Assembly: GCF_003057745.1 (NCBI RefSeq)
Contig: NZ_QBJD02000011.1
Location: 1 to 64,000 of the forward strand
Reading direction: 5' to 3'
DNA length: 64,000 bases
Origin: Enterobacter sp. RIT418
Lineage (GTDB): Bacteria; Pseudomonadota; Gammaproteobacteria; Enterobacterales; Enterobacteriaceae
Shown: positions 12,261 to 20,500 of the stretch, in pieces
How the letters are laid out: every line of letters begins with the position of its first letter
Position numbering within the stretch: the stretch's first letter is position 1
Notes under the pieces: generated by a model
Database searches by the model: none
What the model was told of the DNA's origin: nothing
What the model saw: the letters and a program-made list of their open reading frames with translations, nothing else
Translations under genes and position numbers: made by a program

Positions 12261-13193
12261 ATGACTATCGATATCACGAGCGACATTACGTTTCGCAAGC
12301 TCGGCATTTTCATGACCTTTATGGAAAAGGGCAATATTGCGCGCACCGCCGAGGCGTTAAACCTGAGCGGCGTGAGCGTGCACCGCGCGCTGCACACGCT
12401 GGAAGAGAACGTGCGCTGCCCGCTGTTCACCCACAAGGGACGTAACCTGATTGCGCTCCCCTCCGCCTGGACGCTGCTGGAATACTGCCAGGAGGTGATG
12501 CAGGTGATGGCGCGCGGTCTTGAGGAGTCCCGCAAAATTGCGGGCATCGGTCAGGGTCGCCTGCGCGTGGGCACGCTCTATTCGCTAACGCTGGAAACCG
12601 TGCCGCGCCTGATCATGGGCATGAAGCTGCGCCGTCCGGATCTGGAAATGGATCTGACGATGGGCTCTAACGACGCGCTGCTGCACATGCTGGACGAGGG
12701 CACGCTGGACGCGATTTTAATCTCCATTTCTGAAAGCGACATCGACCGCAACACGCTGGAGGTTCTGCCCCTTTTCCACGACGACATCTTCCTTGCCGCT
12801 CCGGCCTCCGCCACGCTGAACGCCAGCGGGCCTGCGGACCTGCGGGACTACAAGGACCAAAAGTTTGTCTCGCTGGCGGAAGGGTTTGCCACCTACGCCG
12901 GGTTCCAGGAAGCCTTTCATATCGCCGGTTTCGAGCCGGAGATCGTCACCCGCGTGAACGACATTTTCTCAATGCTGAGCCTGGTGCAGGCGGGCGTTGG
13001 CTTTACGCTGATGCCGGGCAGGATGAAGAAGGTGTATGAAAACTCGGTGCAGCTGCTGAAGCTGGCGCAGCCGTATCAGATGCAGCAGCTGATCGCCATC
13101 GTCTTTGCCCGCAACCGCGAGCAGGACCCCAGCCTGCGCGCGCTGGCCGCCGAAGGGCGGATGTATGCCAGAAGTTTGCAGGACAGTGCCTGA
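12261..13193 (+). CDS. mdcR: LysR-type regulator of malonate utilisation (MdcR)
   Basis: The 310-residue LTTR has an N-terminal winged HTH (about 12-72, FMEKGNIARTAEALNLSGVSVHRALHTLE) and a periplasmic-binding-like effector domain (GRLRVGTLYSLTLETVPRLI onward, about 95-295). The start is the ATG at 12261 after GGGGAGGGTT; the open frame continues upstream into yheS but that part is out of place. It is convergent with mdcH and is assigned as MdcR from LTTR type plus linkage. In Klebsiella MdcR activates the mdc operon, with malonate-related inducers (known of the family). Confidence 0.85.
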   Translation: MTIDITSDITFRKLGIFMTFMEKGNIARTAEALNLSGVSVHRALHTLEENVRCPLFTHKGRNLIALPSAWTLLEYCQEVMQVMARGLEESRKIAGIGQGRLRVGTLYSLTLETVPRLIMGMKLRRPDLEMDLTMGSNDALLHMLDEGTLDAILISISESDIDRNTLEVLPLFHDDIFLAAPASATLNASGPADLRDYKDQKFVSLAEGFATYAGFQEAFHIAGFEPEIVTRVNDIFSMLSLVQAGVGFTLMPGRMKKVYENSVQLLKLAQPYQMQQLIAIVFARNREQDPSLRALAAEGRMYARSLQDSA

Positions 13194-13198
13194 TGTTA

Positions 13199-13224
13199 TT
13201 GCCCGGCTGCGCCTGACCGGGCAA
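13199..13224. repeat. REP-like hairpin in the mdcR/mdcH convergent gap
   Basis: The arms TTGCCCGG and CCGGGCAA pair over 8 bp around a 10-nt loop. There is no proper U-run after the stem on either strand. It fills most of the 35-bp space between the two convergent stops, so it may act as a transcript end or 3' stabiliser. Confidence 0.5.
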
Positions 13225-13228
13225 AAAG

Positions 13229-14125
13229 TCACCGCTGAAGCCGCCCCGCCAAATGCACCGCCACGTCTACCCCGCTGCGCTCCAGCGAAATCGTCTCGCC
13301 TTCCCAGGACGCCTGTCGCGTCAGGCAGGTTAACACGCCGCCGGGGGGCATCTCGATCGCCAGCCGCGCCTCGCGCTCGTTGGCGGAAATCATCGCCTCC
13401 TGCCAGCGCACGGTGCGAGCCATATTCATCGCCAGATCGTCGGCGATCCTCTCCGGCTGCCAGAGGACGCGGCCGGTGCTGCCGCTAAGATACGCTAAGC
13501 GCGGGCGAGAGAGCGTCACCGTTTCAAACGCCGCCTCCAGCTTTTGCGCCGGTTCCGCCAGCAGTTCGCAGTGCGACGGCACGCTAACGGCCAGCCGGTG
13601 CGCCTTGTTCGCCCCTTTCTCCAGCGCACGCTTCGCCACCTGCGCCATGCCCTCGTCGGTTCCGGCAATCACGATCTGCGTTTCGGCATTCAGGTTGGCG
13701 ATATAGGTTCCGGTACCGTCGATAAGCTGCTCCACCTGCGGCAGGGTCAGCCCCATAATCGCCGTCAGGCCGTAGCCGTGCGGATAGGCTTGCTCCATTA
13801 AATCGCCGCGCAGCGCCACTAGCCTAATCGCGTCGGTGAAATCCAGCGCGCCCGCGATAACCGCCGCAGGATACGCGCCGATGGACAGCCCGCTGACGAT
13901 ATCCGGCGTTACGCCGCGTCGCTCAAGCTCGCGCGCCCAGGCGACACCCGCGATCAGCAGCGAAAGCTGCACCCCGCGGGTATGGGATAACGAAGCTGCG
14001 CTATCCAGCGTATCAACCTCCGTCCCCAGCGCCTCGCGAGCCTGAGCCAGCTCGGTGCCCGGCAGGTTTTGCAGCATGCCTTCATGCTGCGTGCCCTGCC
14101 CCGGAAAAGTAAACAGTATTTTCAT
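13229..14125 (-). CDS. mdcH: Malonate decarboxylase malonyl-CoA:ACP transacylase (epsilon)
   Basis: MdcH (298 residues) is a FabD-like transacylase that loads malonate from malonyl-CoA onto the prosthetic group of MdcC to start the catalytic cycle. The motif FTFPGQGTQHEGM at the N-terminus, the nucleophile elbow GLSIG (Ser81) and SVPSHCELL (catalytic His near 195) are visible. The start chosen is the ATG at 14125, sharing one base with the mdcG stop. A longer open frame to 14551 overlaps mdcG fully and is rejected. It is the last gene of the operon. Confidence 0.93.
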   Translation of the reverse strand: MKILFTFPGQGTQHEGMLQNLPGTELAQAREALGTEVDTLDSAASLSHTRGVQLSLLIAGVAWARELERRGVTPDIVSGLSIGAYPAAVIAGALDFTDAIRLVALRGDLMEQAYPHGYGLTAIMGLTLPQVEQLIDGTGTYIANLNAETQIVIAGTDEGMAQVAKRALEKGANKAHRLAVSVPSHCELLAEPAQKLEAAFETVTLSRPRLAYLSGSTGRVLWQPERIADDLAMNMARTVRWQEAMISANEREARLAIEMPPGGVLTCLTRQASWEGETISLERSGVDVAVHLAGRLQR

Positions 14126-14742
14126 CACGCCTCCCTGTGCCACGGGTCCGTCACCAGACGCGGCCCGCGGCGGGTTTTCAACAGCGTTTTGCTGTCGCGC
14201 AGCCATTCCGCCAGCGCAAAGCCGCCCTCGGGCGTATCCACCTGCGTATCTGCCCGGCACAGCGCGCGGCCAAGCTGCGACTGCCATGTGGCAAACGCAC
14301 CGGGGGAAATCGGCTGCGGGGCGCGGATCAGCAGGTCGAGATCGCTGTCGGCATGGATAACCGGAATGCCGGTCGCCAGCGCGTAGCCGGTGCTGCCGGT
14401 AATCCCCCATTTCCACGGCCACGGCTGCTGAGAAAGCTGAAGCGCCACCTGCACCGGCGGCTGCGTCACAAACGGCGAGCGCAGCAGATCGGCGGTCACG
14501 CTCAGCGATTCGGGTGACACCACGCGCGTTACGCGTTCGGGCTTCACCCATCCGGCCGCCCGCTGGTCGCGGCGCAATCCGCGCACGCCAACGGGAATAC
14601 GGCCTTCGCTATCAACATCACGCCGCACCACCACCGGCAGGCCGGTATGCCATACCGCATCTACCCAGTCGTCGGTGATGCCTTCCAGCGCGTCTCGCGC
14701 AGAAAGCCAGATGAGGTCGTGCGGGCGTAACGTTGTGGTCAT
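14125..14742 (-). CDS. mdcG: Phosphoribosyl-dephospho-CoA transferase MdcG (holo-ACP synthase)
   Basis: MdcG transfers 2'-(5''-triphosphoribosyl)-3'-dephospho-CoA, made by MdcB, onto the serine of MdcC. The start chosen is the ATG at 14742 (MTTTLRPHDLIWL, 205 residues), 2 bp after the mdcF stop; an ATG 51 bp upstream is inside mdcF. The nucleotidyltransferase signature is present: GS at 116-117 and DSDLD with Asp134 and Asp136, the acidic residues known to be essential in the Klebsiella enzyme. Confidence 0.93.
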   Translation of the reverse strand: MTTTLRPHDLIWLSARDALEGITDDWVDAVWHTGLPVVVRRDVDSEGRIPVGVRGLRRDQRAAGWVKPERVTRVVSPESLSVTADLLRSPFVTQPPVQVALQLSQQPWPWKWGITGSTGYALATGIPVIHADSDLDLLIRAPQPISPGAFATWQSQLGRALCRADTQVDTPEGGFALAEWLRDSKTLLKTRRGPRLVTDPWHREA

Positions 14743-14744
14743 GA

Positions 14745-15704
14745 TTACATTCCTGAAGTCAGCGAGATAAACAGCGGCAGCGACAGGATACACAGTACGG
14801 AGCTTAACAGCAGCACGGCTTCTGCATCCGGCGACTGCACGCCAAAGCGGTTACCGAACACCACGCCGAAGAAGCCCGCAGAAAGCGCAATCATCAGGAT
14901 AGCGGTGATTGCCACGGAGCCGTGCAGGCCGAAGATGAGCACAATACCCCAGGCAATCGCCGGCTGGATCAGCAGCTTGGCGATGGTGGAAGCGATCACC
15001 ATGGTGTTGATCTGCAGCTTGCGGGCAGAGAGGATCACCCCGGTCAGGAACAGCGCGGCAGCCGTTGCGGAGAGGCCCAGCGGTTTAATCGCCGCGAGAA
15101 CCAGTTCCGGCATTTTGATGCCGATAGCGGAGAGGATCACCCCCAGCAGCGGGCCCATAACGATCGGTTTTTTAATCGAGCGCCACATCAGCACCGGCAG
15201 CATGGAGAGCGTGGAGCCGGTGTTGCCGCCTTCGGCGCGCGCTTTTTCACGCTCCAGAATCAGCAGGCAGAACGGCGTCATCAGCACGGAGCCGCAGGCG
15301 ATAGAAACGGCCACGGAAAGCGAGGTAGACGAGCTTTCCCCCAGCACGCTGCCCAAAATAGGCAGGCCGAGCGCGGCGTAGTTCGGCAGGGCGACGGTCA
15401 GCGTCAGCACGGCCGCATCCTGTGGCGATTTTTTAAAGACCTTGGTCGCGAGGAAGTAGATGGCCGCATAGGTTATCCACATCGCCAGGGTCAGCACCAG
15501 GATCAGCGGCGACTGGGCGACGATGCCGGTCCACGGCGTTTGCACGGTCGCGCTGAACAGCGCGGCGGGCAGGGCGAAATCCATCACGAAGATATTAAGC
15601 AGGGAAACATTTTTGTTATCGACCATCTTTGCTTTGCCGGCCCAGAATCCCAGCAGCATGATGACGAAAATCGGTGCAAGAGCATGAACAATTACGTAAG
15701 TCAT
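14745..15704 (-). CDS. mdcF: Malonate transporter MdcF, AEC family
   Basis: The 319-residue integral membrane protein has about ten hydrophobic segments (MTYVIVHALAPIFVIMLLGF at the start, AIAWGIVLIFGL, VLLLSSVLCILSLPLF at the end). It fits the auxin efflux carrier (AEC) family to which malonate carriers of mdc clusters belong. Placement inside the mdc operon, 121 bp after mdcE, supports malonate uptake as its job. The gap before it is the longest inside the operon and holds a hairpin, so its expression may differ from the enzyme subunits. Confidence 0.9.
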   Translation of the reverse strand: MTYVIVHALAPIFVIMLLGFWAGKAKMVDNKNVSLLNIFVMDFALPAALFSATVQTPWTGIVAQSPLILVLTLAMWITYAAIYFLATKVFKKSPQDAAVLTLTVALPNYAALGLPILGSVLGESSSTSLSVAVSIACGSVLMTPFCLLILEREKARAEGGNTGSTLSMLPVLMWRSIKKPIVMGPLLGVILSAIGIKMPELVLAAIKPLGLSATAAALFLTGVILSARKLQINTMVIASTIAKLLIQPAIAWGIVLIFGLHGSVAITAILMIALSAGFFGVVFGNRFGVQSPDAEAVLLLSSVLCILSLPLFISLTSGM

Positions 15705-15773
15705 AATTCACCTGTAGTAAAAAAGTTTAAGCACTGGCGCGATGATTATTATTTTCAGGATGCAGGTTCCCGC

Positions 15774-15796
15774 GTGGGCGCAACGTACGCCCACGG
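15774..15796 (-). other. Stem-loop between mdcE and mdcF
   Basis: The arms CGTGGGCG and CGCCCACG make a perfect 8-bp GC-rich stem with a 7-nt loop. There is no T-run after it. Its place in the only sizeable gap of the operon suggests an mRNA processing or partial termination point between enzyme genes and the transporter gene. Confidence 0.55.
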
Positions 15797-15825
15797 GGTT
15801 GTGCATCTGGCAGGTCTCTTTTTAC

Positions 15826-16626
15826 TTACCAGCTTGCCCGCATGCGTTCGCGTACGAGGGCAGAGCTGCGGCGGTTGTCAGCACCCAGGCGGTTTTTCAG
15901 CGTGGCGTCCTGACGCGCGTCGTTGATGGCCTGTTGCAGGGTGGTTTTCACCAGCGTCAGATCGTTTTCAGAAGGTGCATCCGGGTTGCTGATGTCCAGC
16001 AGGCTGGAAAGCAGCCCCAGCGTGGCGTAGTTGCTGATGTCATAGGCCATCGGCGGGATCGTCGCGGCCAGTTTTTCCAGCGCCTCTACGGTACGCAGCG
16101 TAATGCGCGCCGCAGATTCTTTACCCATCGCGTGGATCAGCACGCCCTTATCGTTGAAGGCGATCAGGCGGTTGGCCTGGTAGCCGTGCGCCAGAAACGC
16201 GCCGGACATCGCCTTGCCGACGATAAGCCCAATCACCGGGTGACCGGCCAGACGCGCGTTTGCATACGCGGCAGCGGCACCCGCCAGCGCCTGGTGAATA
16301 CCAAACGCCTCTTCGCGACGGCCATAGGCCTGGCTTGGGACGTCGATCACCGCCACAATCGGGCGCTTCACGGCTTTATTGGCATCCGCCGCGACGGTTT
16401 CGCTGACCACCTTCGCCAGCGTCCAGCCTTCCAGCAGCCCCACCTCACCCTGCGCCGCGCGCGGGAAGTGGTTGTTGGCGTCCGGCACCACGGCAACGAA
16501 ACGCACCGCTTCACCGTTCAGCTCGCCGTCGGCCGCCTGCACGGACGGGCATAATCCTTCAAGACGTTTTGCGTTCGGAGCGAGGGTTTCCAGCCAGAGT
16601 TCGCCACGGCTCATTGAATTACTCAT
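15826..16626 (-). CDS. mdcE: Malonate decarboxylase gamma subunit (co-decarboxylase)
   Basis: MdcE (266 residues) is a crotonase-fold, carboxyltransferase-like subunit that works with MdcD to decarboxylate malonyl-S-ACP to acetyl-S-ACP and CO2. It reads MSNSMSRGELWLETLAP at the N-terminus and has the VVPDANNHFPRAAQGEVGLLEG and GLIVGKAMSGAFLAHGYQAN segments. Two ATGs lie side by side (16629 and 16626); 16626 is preferred because it has a 7-nt spacing from GGAGG and gives the TGATG one-base overlap with mdcD seen at other junctions. The other start adds one Met. Confidence 0.93.
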   Translation of the reverse strand: MSNSMSRGELWLETLAPNAKRLEGLCPSVQAADGELNGEAVRFVAVVPDANNHFPRAAQGEVGLLEGWTLAKVVSETVAADANKAVKRPIVAVIDVPSQAYGRREEAFGIHQALAGAAAAYANARLAGHPVIGLIVGKAMSGAFLAHGYQANRLIAFNDKGVLIHAMGKESAARITLRTVEALEKLAATIPPMAYDISNYATLGLLSSLLDISNPDAPSENDLTLVKTTLQQAINDARQDATLKNRLGADNRRSSALVRERMRASW

Positions 16627-17459
16627 CATTTCACCTCCCGGGCAAAAAGCGCTTTAATCTGTTCGGCATCGGCCTGTTTGCGGGTGTCGAAGTTCGTCAG
16701 GCGATTCAGGTAATCGTCGTAGTTATCGGTACGGTGCTTCGCGGGCACGCCTTTCGCAATCGCGTCGTTCATCGCCGCTTTCACCGCGTTGACGCCGTCG
16801 CCCACCAGCGCATCCACCAGGCCGCTTTCATAGCGCACTTCGCCGCCGGTCATGCTCCAGATAAACGGACGGTCGCGGGAGTCGTACTCTTCAATCCCCG
16901 CTTCCTGCTCGATAACCTGCGGACCGTTCAGGCCGAGACGCGCTTCGCGGGTCACAATCAGGTAGCTGCACAGCGCCGCCGCGATGGACATCCCGCCGAA
17001 GCAGCCCACGGTTCCCGCTACAATCCCGATCACCGGCGTGTAGCGACGCAGGTCAACAATCGCCGCGTGGATATCGGCAATCGCCGCCAGGCCAAGGTTG
17101 GCTTCCTGCAAGCGCACGCCGCCGGTTTCGAGGCACAGCACCGCCTGAGTCGGAATGCCGTTGCGGTTATCTTCCGCCGCCAGCTCCAGCGCCGCCGCCA
17201 TTTTGGCGCCGGACACTTCGCCCATGCTGCCGCCCTGGAACGCGCCTTCGATGGCAACCACCACGGCAGGCTGGCCGTTGATGGTGCCTTTCGCGACGAC
17301 CATGCCGTCATCTGCCTGCGGCACAATGCCCTGCGGCCCAAGCCACGGAGAGATAATGCCTTCAAACGGATCCAGCAGTTCGCGGTAGCTGCCCTCGTCC
17401 AGCAGCGCCTGCGCGCGCTGGCGCGCTTTTAGTTCGATAAAGCTGCTGTCATCACGCAT
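16626..17459 (-). CDS. mdcD: Malonate decarboxylase beta subunit
   Basis: MdcD (277 residues) is the other half of the biotin-independent decarboxylase and has a crotonase-like fold. Visible segments are SYRELLDPFEGIISPWLGPQ, VAIEGAFQGGSMGEVSGAKM, LCLETGGVRLQEANLGL and GTVGCFGGMSIAAALC. It overlaps mdcC by 8 bp and mdcE by one base, fitting tight translational coupling of subunits that act as a complex. No biotin-type MdcF-like sodium pump subunits are present, so this is the soluble, biotin-independent type. Confidence 0.95.
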   Translation of the reverse strand: MRDDSSFIELKARQRAQALLDEGSYRELLDPFEGIISPWLGPQGIVPQADDGMVVAKGTINGQPAVVVAIEGAFQGGSMGEVSGAKMAAALELAAEDNRNGIPTQAVLCLETGGVRLQEANLGLAAIADIHAAIVDLRRYTPVIGIVAGTVGCFGGMSIAAALCSYLIVTREARLGLNGPQVIEQEAGIEEYDSRDRPFIWSMTGGEVRYESGLVDALVGDGVNAVKAAMNDAIAKGVPAKHRTDNYDDYLNRLTNFDTRKQADAEQIKALFAREVK

Positions 17460-17751
17460 GGCTCACCCCCTCAAAAACCTGTTCGATACGAATGCGCGCC
17501 ACGCCCGGCGTCGCGCCGAAGTCGTGGATGGTCAGCTTGCCTGCGGGCAGGCTGCTGACGGTTTGCAGGCGGGTAAACAGGGCTTCCCAGCGGCCGCGGC
17601 TGTTGTCGACGGAGGTGGTGATATCGATGGTTAAGGTCTGGCCCGGTTCGGCGGCGAAAAGCACCTCCATATCCCCGGAACCAACAACCCCTGCCAGCGC
17701 CTTACCGCTTAACGCGCGGCTGGCGGGCATGGTTAATGTGATTTTTTCCAT
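17452..17751 (-). CDS. mdcC: Malonate decarboxylase acyl carrier protein (delta)
   Basis: MdcC (99 residues) carries malonyl and acetyl groups on a 2'-(5''-phosphoribosyl)-3'-dephospho-CoA prosthetic arm. The attachment residue is Ser25 in GVVGSGDMEVL, matching the known position in the Klebsiella protein. It is not related to the 4'-phosphopantetheine DSL-type ACPs. It starts 9 bp after mdcB and overlaps mdcD. Confidence 0.95.
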   Translation of the reverse strand: MEKITLTMPASRALSGKALAGVVGSGDMEVLFAAEPGQTLTIDITTSVDNSRGRWEALFTRLQTVSSLPAGKLTIHDFGATPGVARIRIEQVFEGVSHA

Positions 17752-17760
17752 AACATCCTC

Positions 17761-18618
17761 TTAATGCTTTGAATAAGACGTTTCGACGCGGTCGAGAAAC
17801 AGCGTGGCGGCGAGCAGGTCGGCAGCGCCGCCCGGCGAGGCGTTAAGTGCCAGCATCTGACGATCTAACGTTGCCAGCGCCAGTTGGCCCGCGGGCGTGG
17901 CGCAGCCGCCGGCGCGCAAAACGGCACGGGCGCCGTCCTGCATGGCGTCAAGCCCCTCCATTCCGGCGCGCGACAGCACGCAGGTATCGGTGAGCGACGT
18001 CATGATCGCCATCAGCGCGTCGAGCCTCGCCTGCGCTTCGCTGCTGCCGTTCAGGCGGCTGAGGCGAAGCTGCGGCAGCGCGCGCTGCATCACGTGCGGA
18101 AACGCCTGCTGCGCCTCTTCACGCGCGCCCGGTACGCGGTAGCGATGCGTGGCGCGCAGCCCTTTGCTGAACACTTTCGGCGCCGCGTCGTCCGGCAGCT
18201 TTGCCAGCCGGGCGGCGGTGTCTGCGACGGTTTGCGCAGAGGCGTCGCCGCCCTGCATCGCCACCGCGCTGACCAGTAATCCCAGCGCCCAAATCGCGCC
18301 CCGGTGGGTATTGACCCCGCCGGTTGCCTTCATCATCTGCTGCTCGCCTTCGCGGCCAAGCCGCCCGACGGTTTGCCTGAGCGCAACGTCAGCCGGACGC
18401 TGCCAGCTCTGCTGCGCCAGCGCCTGAAACGTAGGGGTCAGGCTGTGCGCGGAGCGCTCCATTAGCGCGAGCGATAAATCGTGGTGCGCGCCGTTCCCCC
18501 GGCTGTCCACCAGACCGGGTTTCGGGCTCAGTCGCGCTTCGTCAATCAGACACTGCGTGGCGGTTCGCGCCAGCCATTCGGCACCGCCTTCAACCTGAAT
18601 CTGGGGCAGAAGTTTCAT
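17761..18618 (-). CDS. mdcB: Triphosphoribosyl-dephospho-CoA synthase MdcB
   Basis: MdcB (285 residues, CitG family) makes 2'-(5''-triphosphoribosyl)-3'-dephospho-CoA from ATP and dephospho-CoA, the precursor of the MdcC prosthetic group. Family motifs seen are LSPKPGLVDSRGNGAHHDL near residue 30, GGVNTHRGAIWALGLL near 100 and the C-terminal GGAADLLAATLFLD. The ATG at 18618 overlaps the mdcA stop by one base (TAATG). Confidence 0.95.
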   Translation of the reverse strand: MKLLPQIQVEGGAEWLARTATQCLIDEARLSPKPGLVDSRGNGAHHDLSLALMERSAHSLTPTFQALAQQSWQRPADVALRQTVGRLGREGEQQMMKATGGVNTHRGAIWALGLLVSAVAMQGGDASAQTVADTAARLAKLPDDAAPKVFSKGLRATHRYRVPGAREEAQQAFPHVMQRALPQLRLSRLNGSSEAQARLDALMAIMTSLTDTCVLSRAGMEGLDAMQDGARAVLRAGGCATPAGQLALATLDRQMLALNASPGGAADLLAATLFLDRVETSYSKH

Positions 18619-20273
18619 TACCAGCTCCGGAATTTCGCAGGTGGGTTATACAGACCGCCGGACCACTCAACGAGGTCAGACACGCTGCCTGCCGCCAGCA
18701 GAGAGCGGGTAGCGTCGGTGCGGCGAATGCCCATATCTTCCGGATAAACAACCTTGCCGCTCTGGCGCAGTTCCGCCACGCGTTTGGCGTCAACGCCCAG
18801 GCCGATATCGGTGATCCCCGCAACGGCAGCCACCATGGCGCGGCGCTCTTCCATGTCTTTGGCGCGATAGAGGTAGGCAATCCCCTCTTCGGTCAGGACG
18901 TGGGTCACGTCATCGCCGTAGATCATGACCGGTGCCAGCGGCATGCCGGAGGCTTTTGCCACGTCCACCGCATCGAGTTTTTCCACGAAGGTTGGCTTCA
19001 CGCCCGCCTGGAAGGTTTCCACCATCTGCACGACCAGTTTTTTACCGCGCTGCATCGGATCGGGTTCGGTGATCATGTTCAGCCAGGCCGGCGTGGCGTG
19101 GCGGCGACCGTGCGGATCGTGGCCCATGTTTGGCGCGCCGCCGAAGCCGGAAAGACGACCGCGGGTCACTGTTGAGGAGTTGGCGTAGCCGTCAACCTGG
19201 AGCGTTGACCCAATGAACATATCTACCGCGTACTGACCTGCCAGCTGGCAGAAGGCACGGTTGGAGCGCATGGAGCCGTCGGCGCCGGTAAAGAAGACGT
19301 CAGGGCGGGCGCGGATGTACTCTTCCATCCCCAGCTCGCCGCCGAAGCAGTGCACGCTTTCGACCCAGCCGCTCTCAATCGCCGGGATAAGCGTTGGGTG
19401 CGGGTTCAGGGTCCAGTGCTTACAGATTTTGCCCTTCAGGCCGAGCTGTTCGCCGTAGGTCGGCAGCAGCAGCTCAATCGCTGCGGTGTTAAAGCCGATC
19501 CCGTGGTTAAGGGACTGCACCTGGTGCTCCGCGTAGATGCCCTTAATCGCCATCATCGCCATCAGGATGTGTTCCTGTTTGATCAGGCGCGGGTCACGGG
19601 TGAACAGCGGTTCGATGAAGAACGGCTTGTCGGCCACGACTACGTAGTCAATCCATGAACCCGGAATATCCACGCGCGGCAGATCGCACTCGTCGTCCAC
19701 CAGTTCGTTGACCTGAGCAATAACGATCCCGTCGTGGAACGCGGCGGCTTCCACCAGCGCTGGCGTATCTTCGGTACTCGCGCCGGTGTAGAGGTTGCCT
19801 TTGCGGTCAGCCTTAAAGCCGGCAATCAGCGCCACGTTCGGCGAGAGGTCGACGTACAGGCGGGAGTAGAGTTCGATGTAGGTGTGGATCGCGCCGATTT
19901 CGAGCTGGCCATCTTCCAGAAGCTGCGAGATACGCAGGCTCTGCGTGCCGGAGAAGGAGAAGTCCAGCTTGCGGGCGATGCCCTTCTCGAAGATATCCAG
20001 ATGCTCGCTGCGGCCCACGCTTGGCATAATCATATGCAGGTCGTGGACGATTTGCGGGTTTACTTCAGCAAGCGAGCGGGAAAGGAAATCCGCCTGCTTT
20101 TGGTTGTTGCCTTCCAGCACAACCTTGTCGCCGGGGGCGATTAATTTTTCCAGCATGGCGACCAAATCGCCCGTTGGCAGTACCTTGCCCTGCACCGGCA
20201 CGGAGGCCAGACGACGCGCTTTCTCGGTGCGTCGAGTGTTCCACTGCCGGGTAGGTGTTTGCCCAGATAACAT
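18618..20273 (-). CDS. mdcA: Malonate decarboxylase alpha subunit (acetyl-S-ACP:malonate ACP transferase)
   Basis: MdcA (551 residues) exchanges acetyl for malonyl on MdcC, releasing acetate, so the cycle can turn over without CoA. Typical segments are VVLEGNNQKQADFLSRSL, HDLHMIMPSVGRSEHLD, SFSGTQSLRISQL, HWTLNPHPTLIPAIESG and GRLSGFGGAPNMGHDPHGRR. It is the first gene of the mdcABCDEFGH run. An AGGAGGTT ribosome site lies 6-13 bp before the ATG at 20273. Confidence 0.96.
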   Translation of the reverse strand: MLSGQTPTRQWNTRRTEKARRLASVPVQGKVLPTGDLVAMLEKLIAPGDKVVLEGNNQKQADFLSRSLAEVNPQIVHDLHMIMPSVGRSEHLDIFEKGIARKLDFSFSGTQSLRISQLLEDGQLEIGAIHTYIELYSRLYVDLSPNVALIAGFKADRKGNLYTGASTEDTPALVEAAAFHDGIVIAQVNELVDDECDLPRVDIPGSWIDYVVVADKPFFIEPLFTRDPRLIKQEHILMAMMAIKGIYAEHQVQSLNHGIGFNTAAIELLLPTYGEQLGLKGKICKHWTLNPHPTLIPAIESGWVESVHCFGGELGMEEYIRARPDVFFTGADGSMRSNRAFCQLAGQYAVDMFIGSTLQVDGYANSSTVTRGRLSGFGGAPNMGHDPHGRRHATPAWLNMITEPDPMQRGKKLVVQMVETFQAGVKPTFVEKLDAVDVAKASGMPLAPVMIYGDDVTHVLTEEGIAYLYRAKDMEERRAMVAAVAGITDIGLGVDAKRVAELRQSGKVVYPEDMGIRRTDATRSLLAAGSVSDLVEWSGGLYNPPAKFRSW

Positions 20274-20389
20274 TATTAACCTCCTGATTCAGCACATCAT
20301 TCTGATTGCTTAACGTTGAGTGAAGTGTGCGCTCTGGTGAGAAAGGCATCAATTAAGCGTAGAGCGGAATCATTAGCCTGAGAGTAATA

Positions 20390-20418
20390 ATCACGGTAAA
20401 GATTTGTGATCGGGATCA
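20390..20418. promoter_or_regulatory. Candidate MdcR operator upstream of mdcA
   Basis: The inverted repeat ATCAC-N11-GTGAT (20390-20410) has the dyad spacing typical of LysR-type sites. A second perfect palindrome TGATC-GG-GATCA overlaps it (20407-20418). It lies about 120-145 bp upstream of mdcA, in the gap shared with yheT. The link to MdcR is inference. Confidence 0.4.
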
Positions 20419-20425
20419 GTTCATG

Positions 20426-20456
20426 TTGCGGAAAACCAGGCTAATCGGGGTACAAT
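20426..20456 (+). promoter_or_regulatory. Possible yheT promoter
   Basis: TTGCGG (20426-20431) and TACAAT (20451-20456) are separated by 19 bp, a long spacer. It ends 45 bp before the yheT ATG. A weak assignment based on sequence match only. Confidence 0.3.
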
Positions 20457-20500
20457 TCGGAAGGTATCGTAAATAACTGACAACAATTAACATCGCCGTT

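Noticed and set aside
14126..14551. Extended N-terminus of mdcH
   Set aside because: The extra 142 codons lie inside mdcG in another frame and are unlike the transacylase family, which starts at the FTFPGQG segment.
16569..17432. 287-codon plus-strand frame
   Set aside because: Antisense shadow of mdcD, whose motifs and operon position are clear.
12245..20500. Mobile-element signs at the edges of the mdc locus
   Set aside because: No transposase, integrase, tRNA, terminal inverted repeat or flanking direct repeat could be seen.
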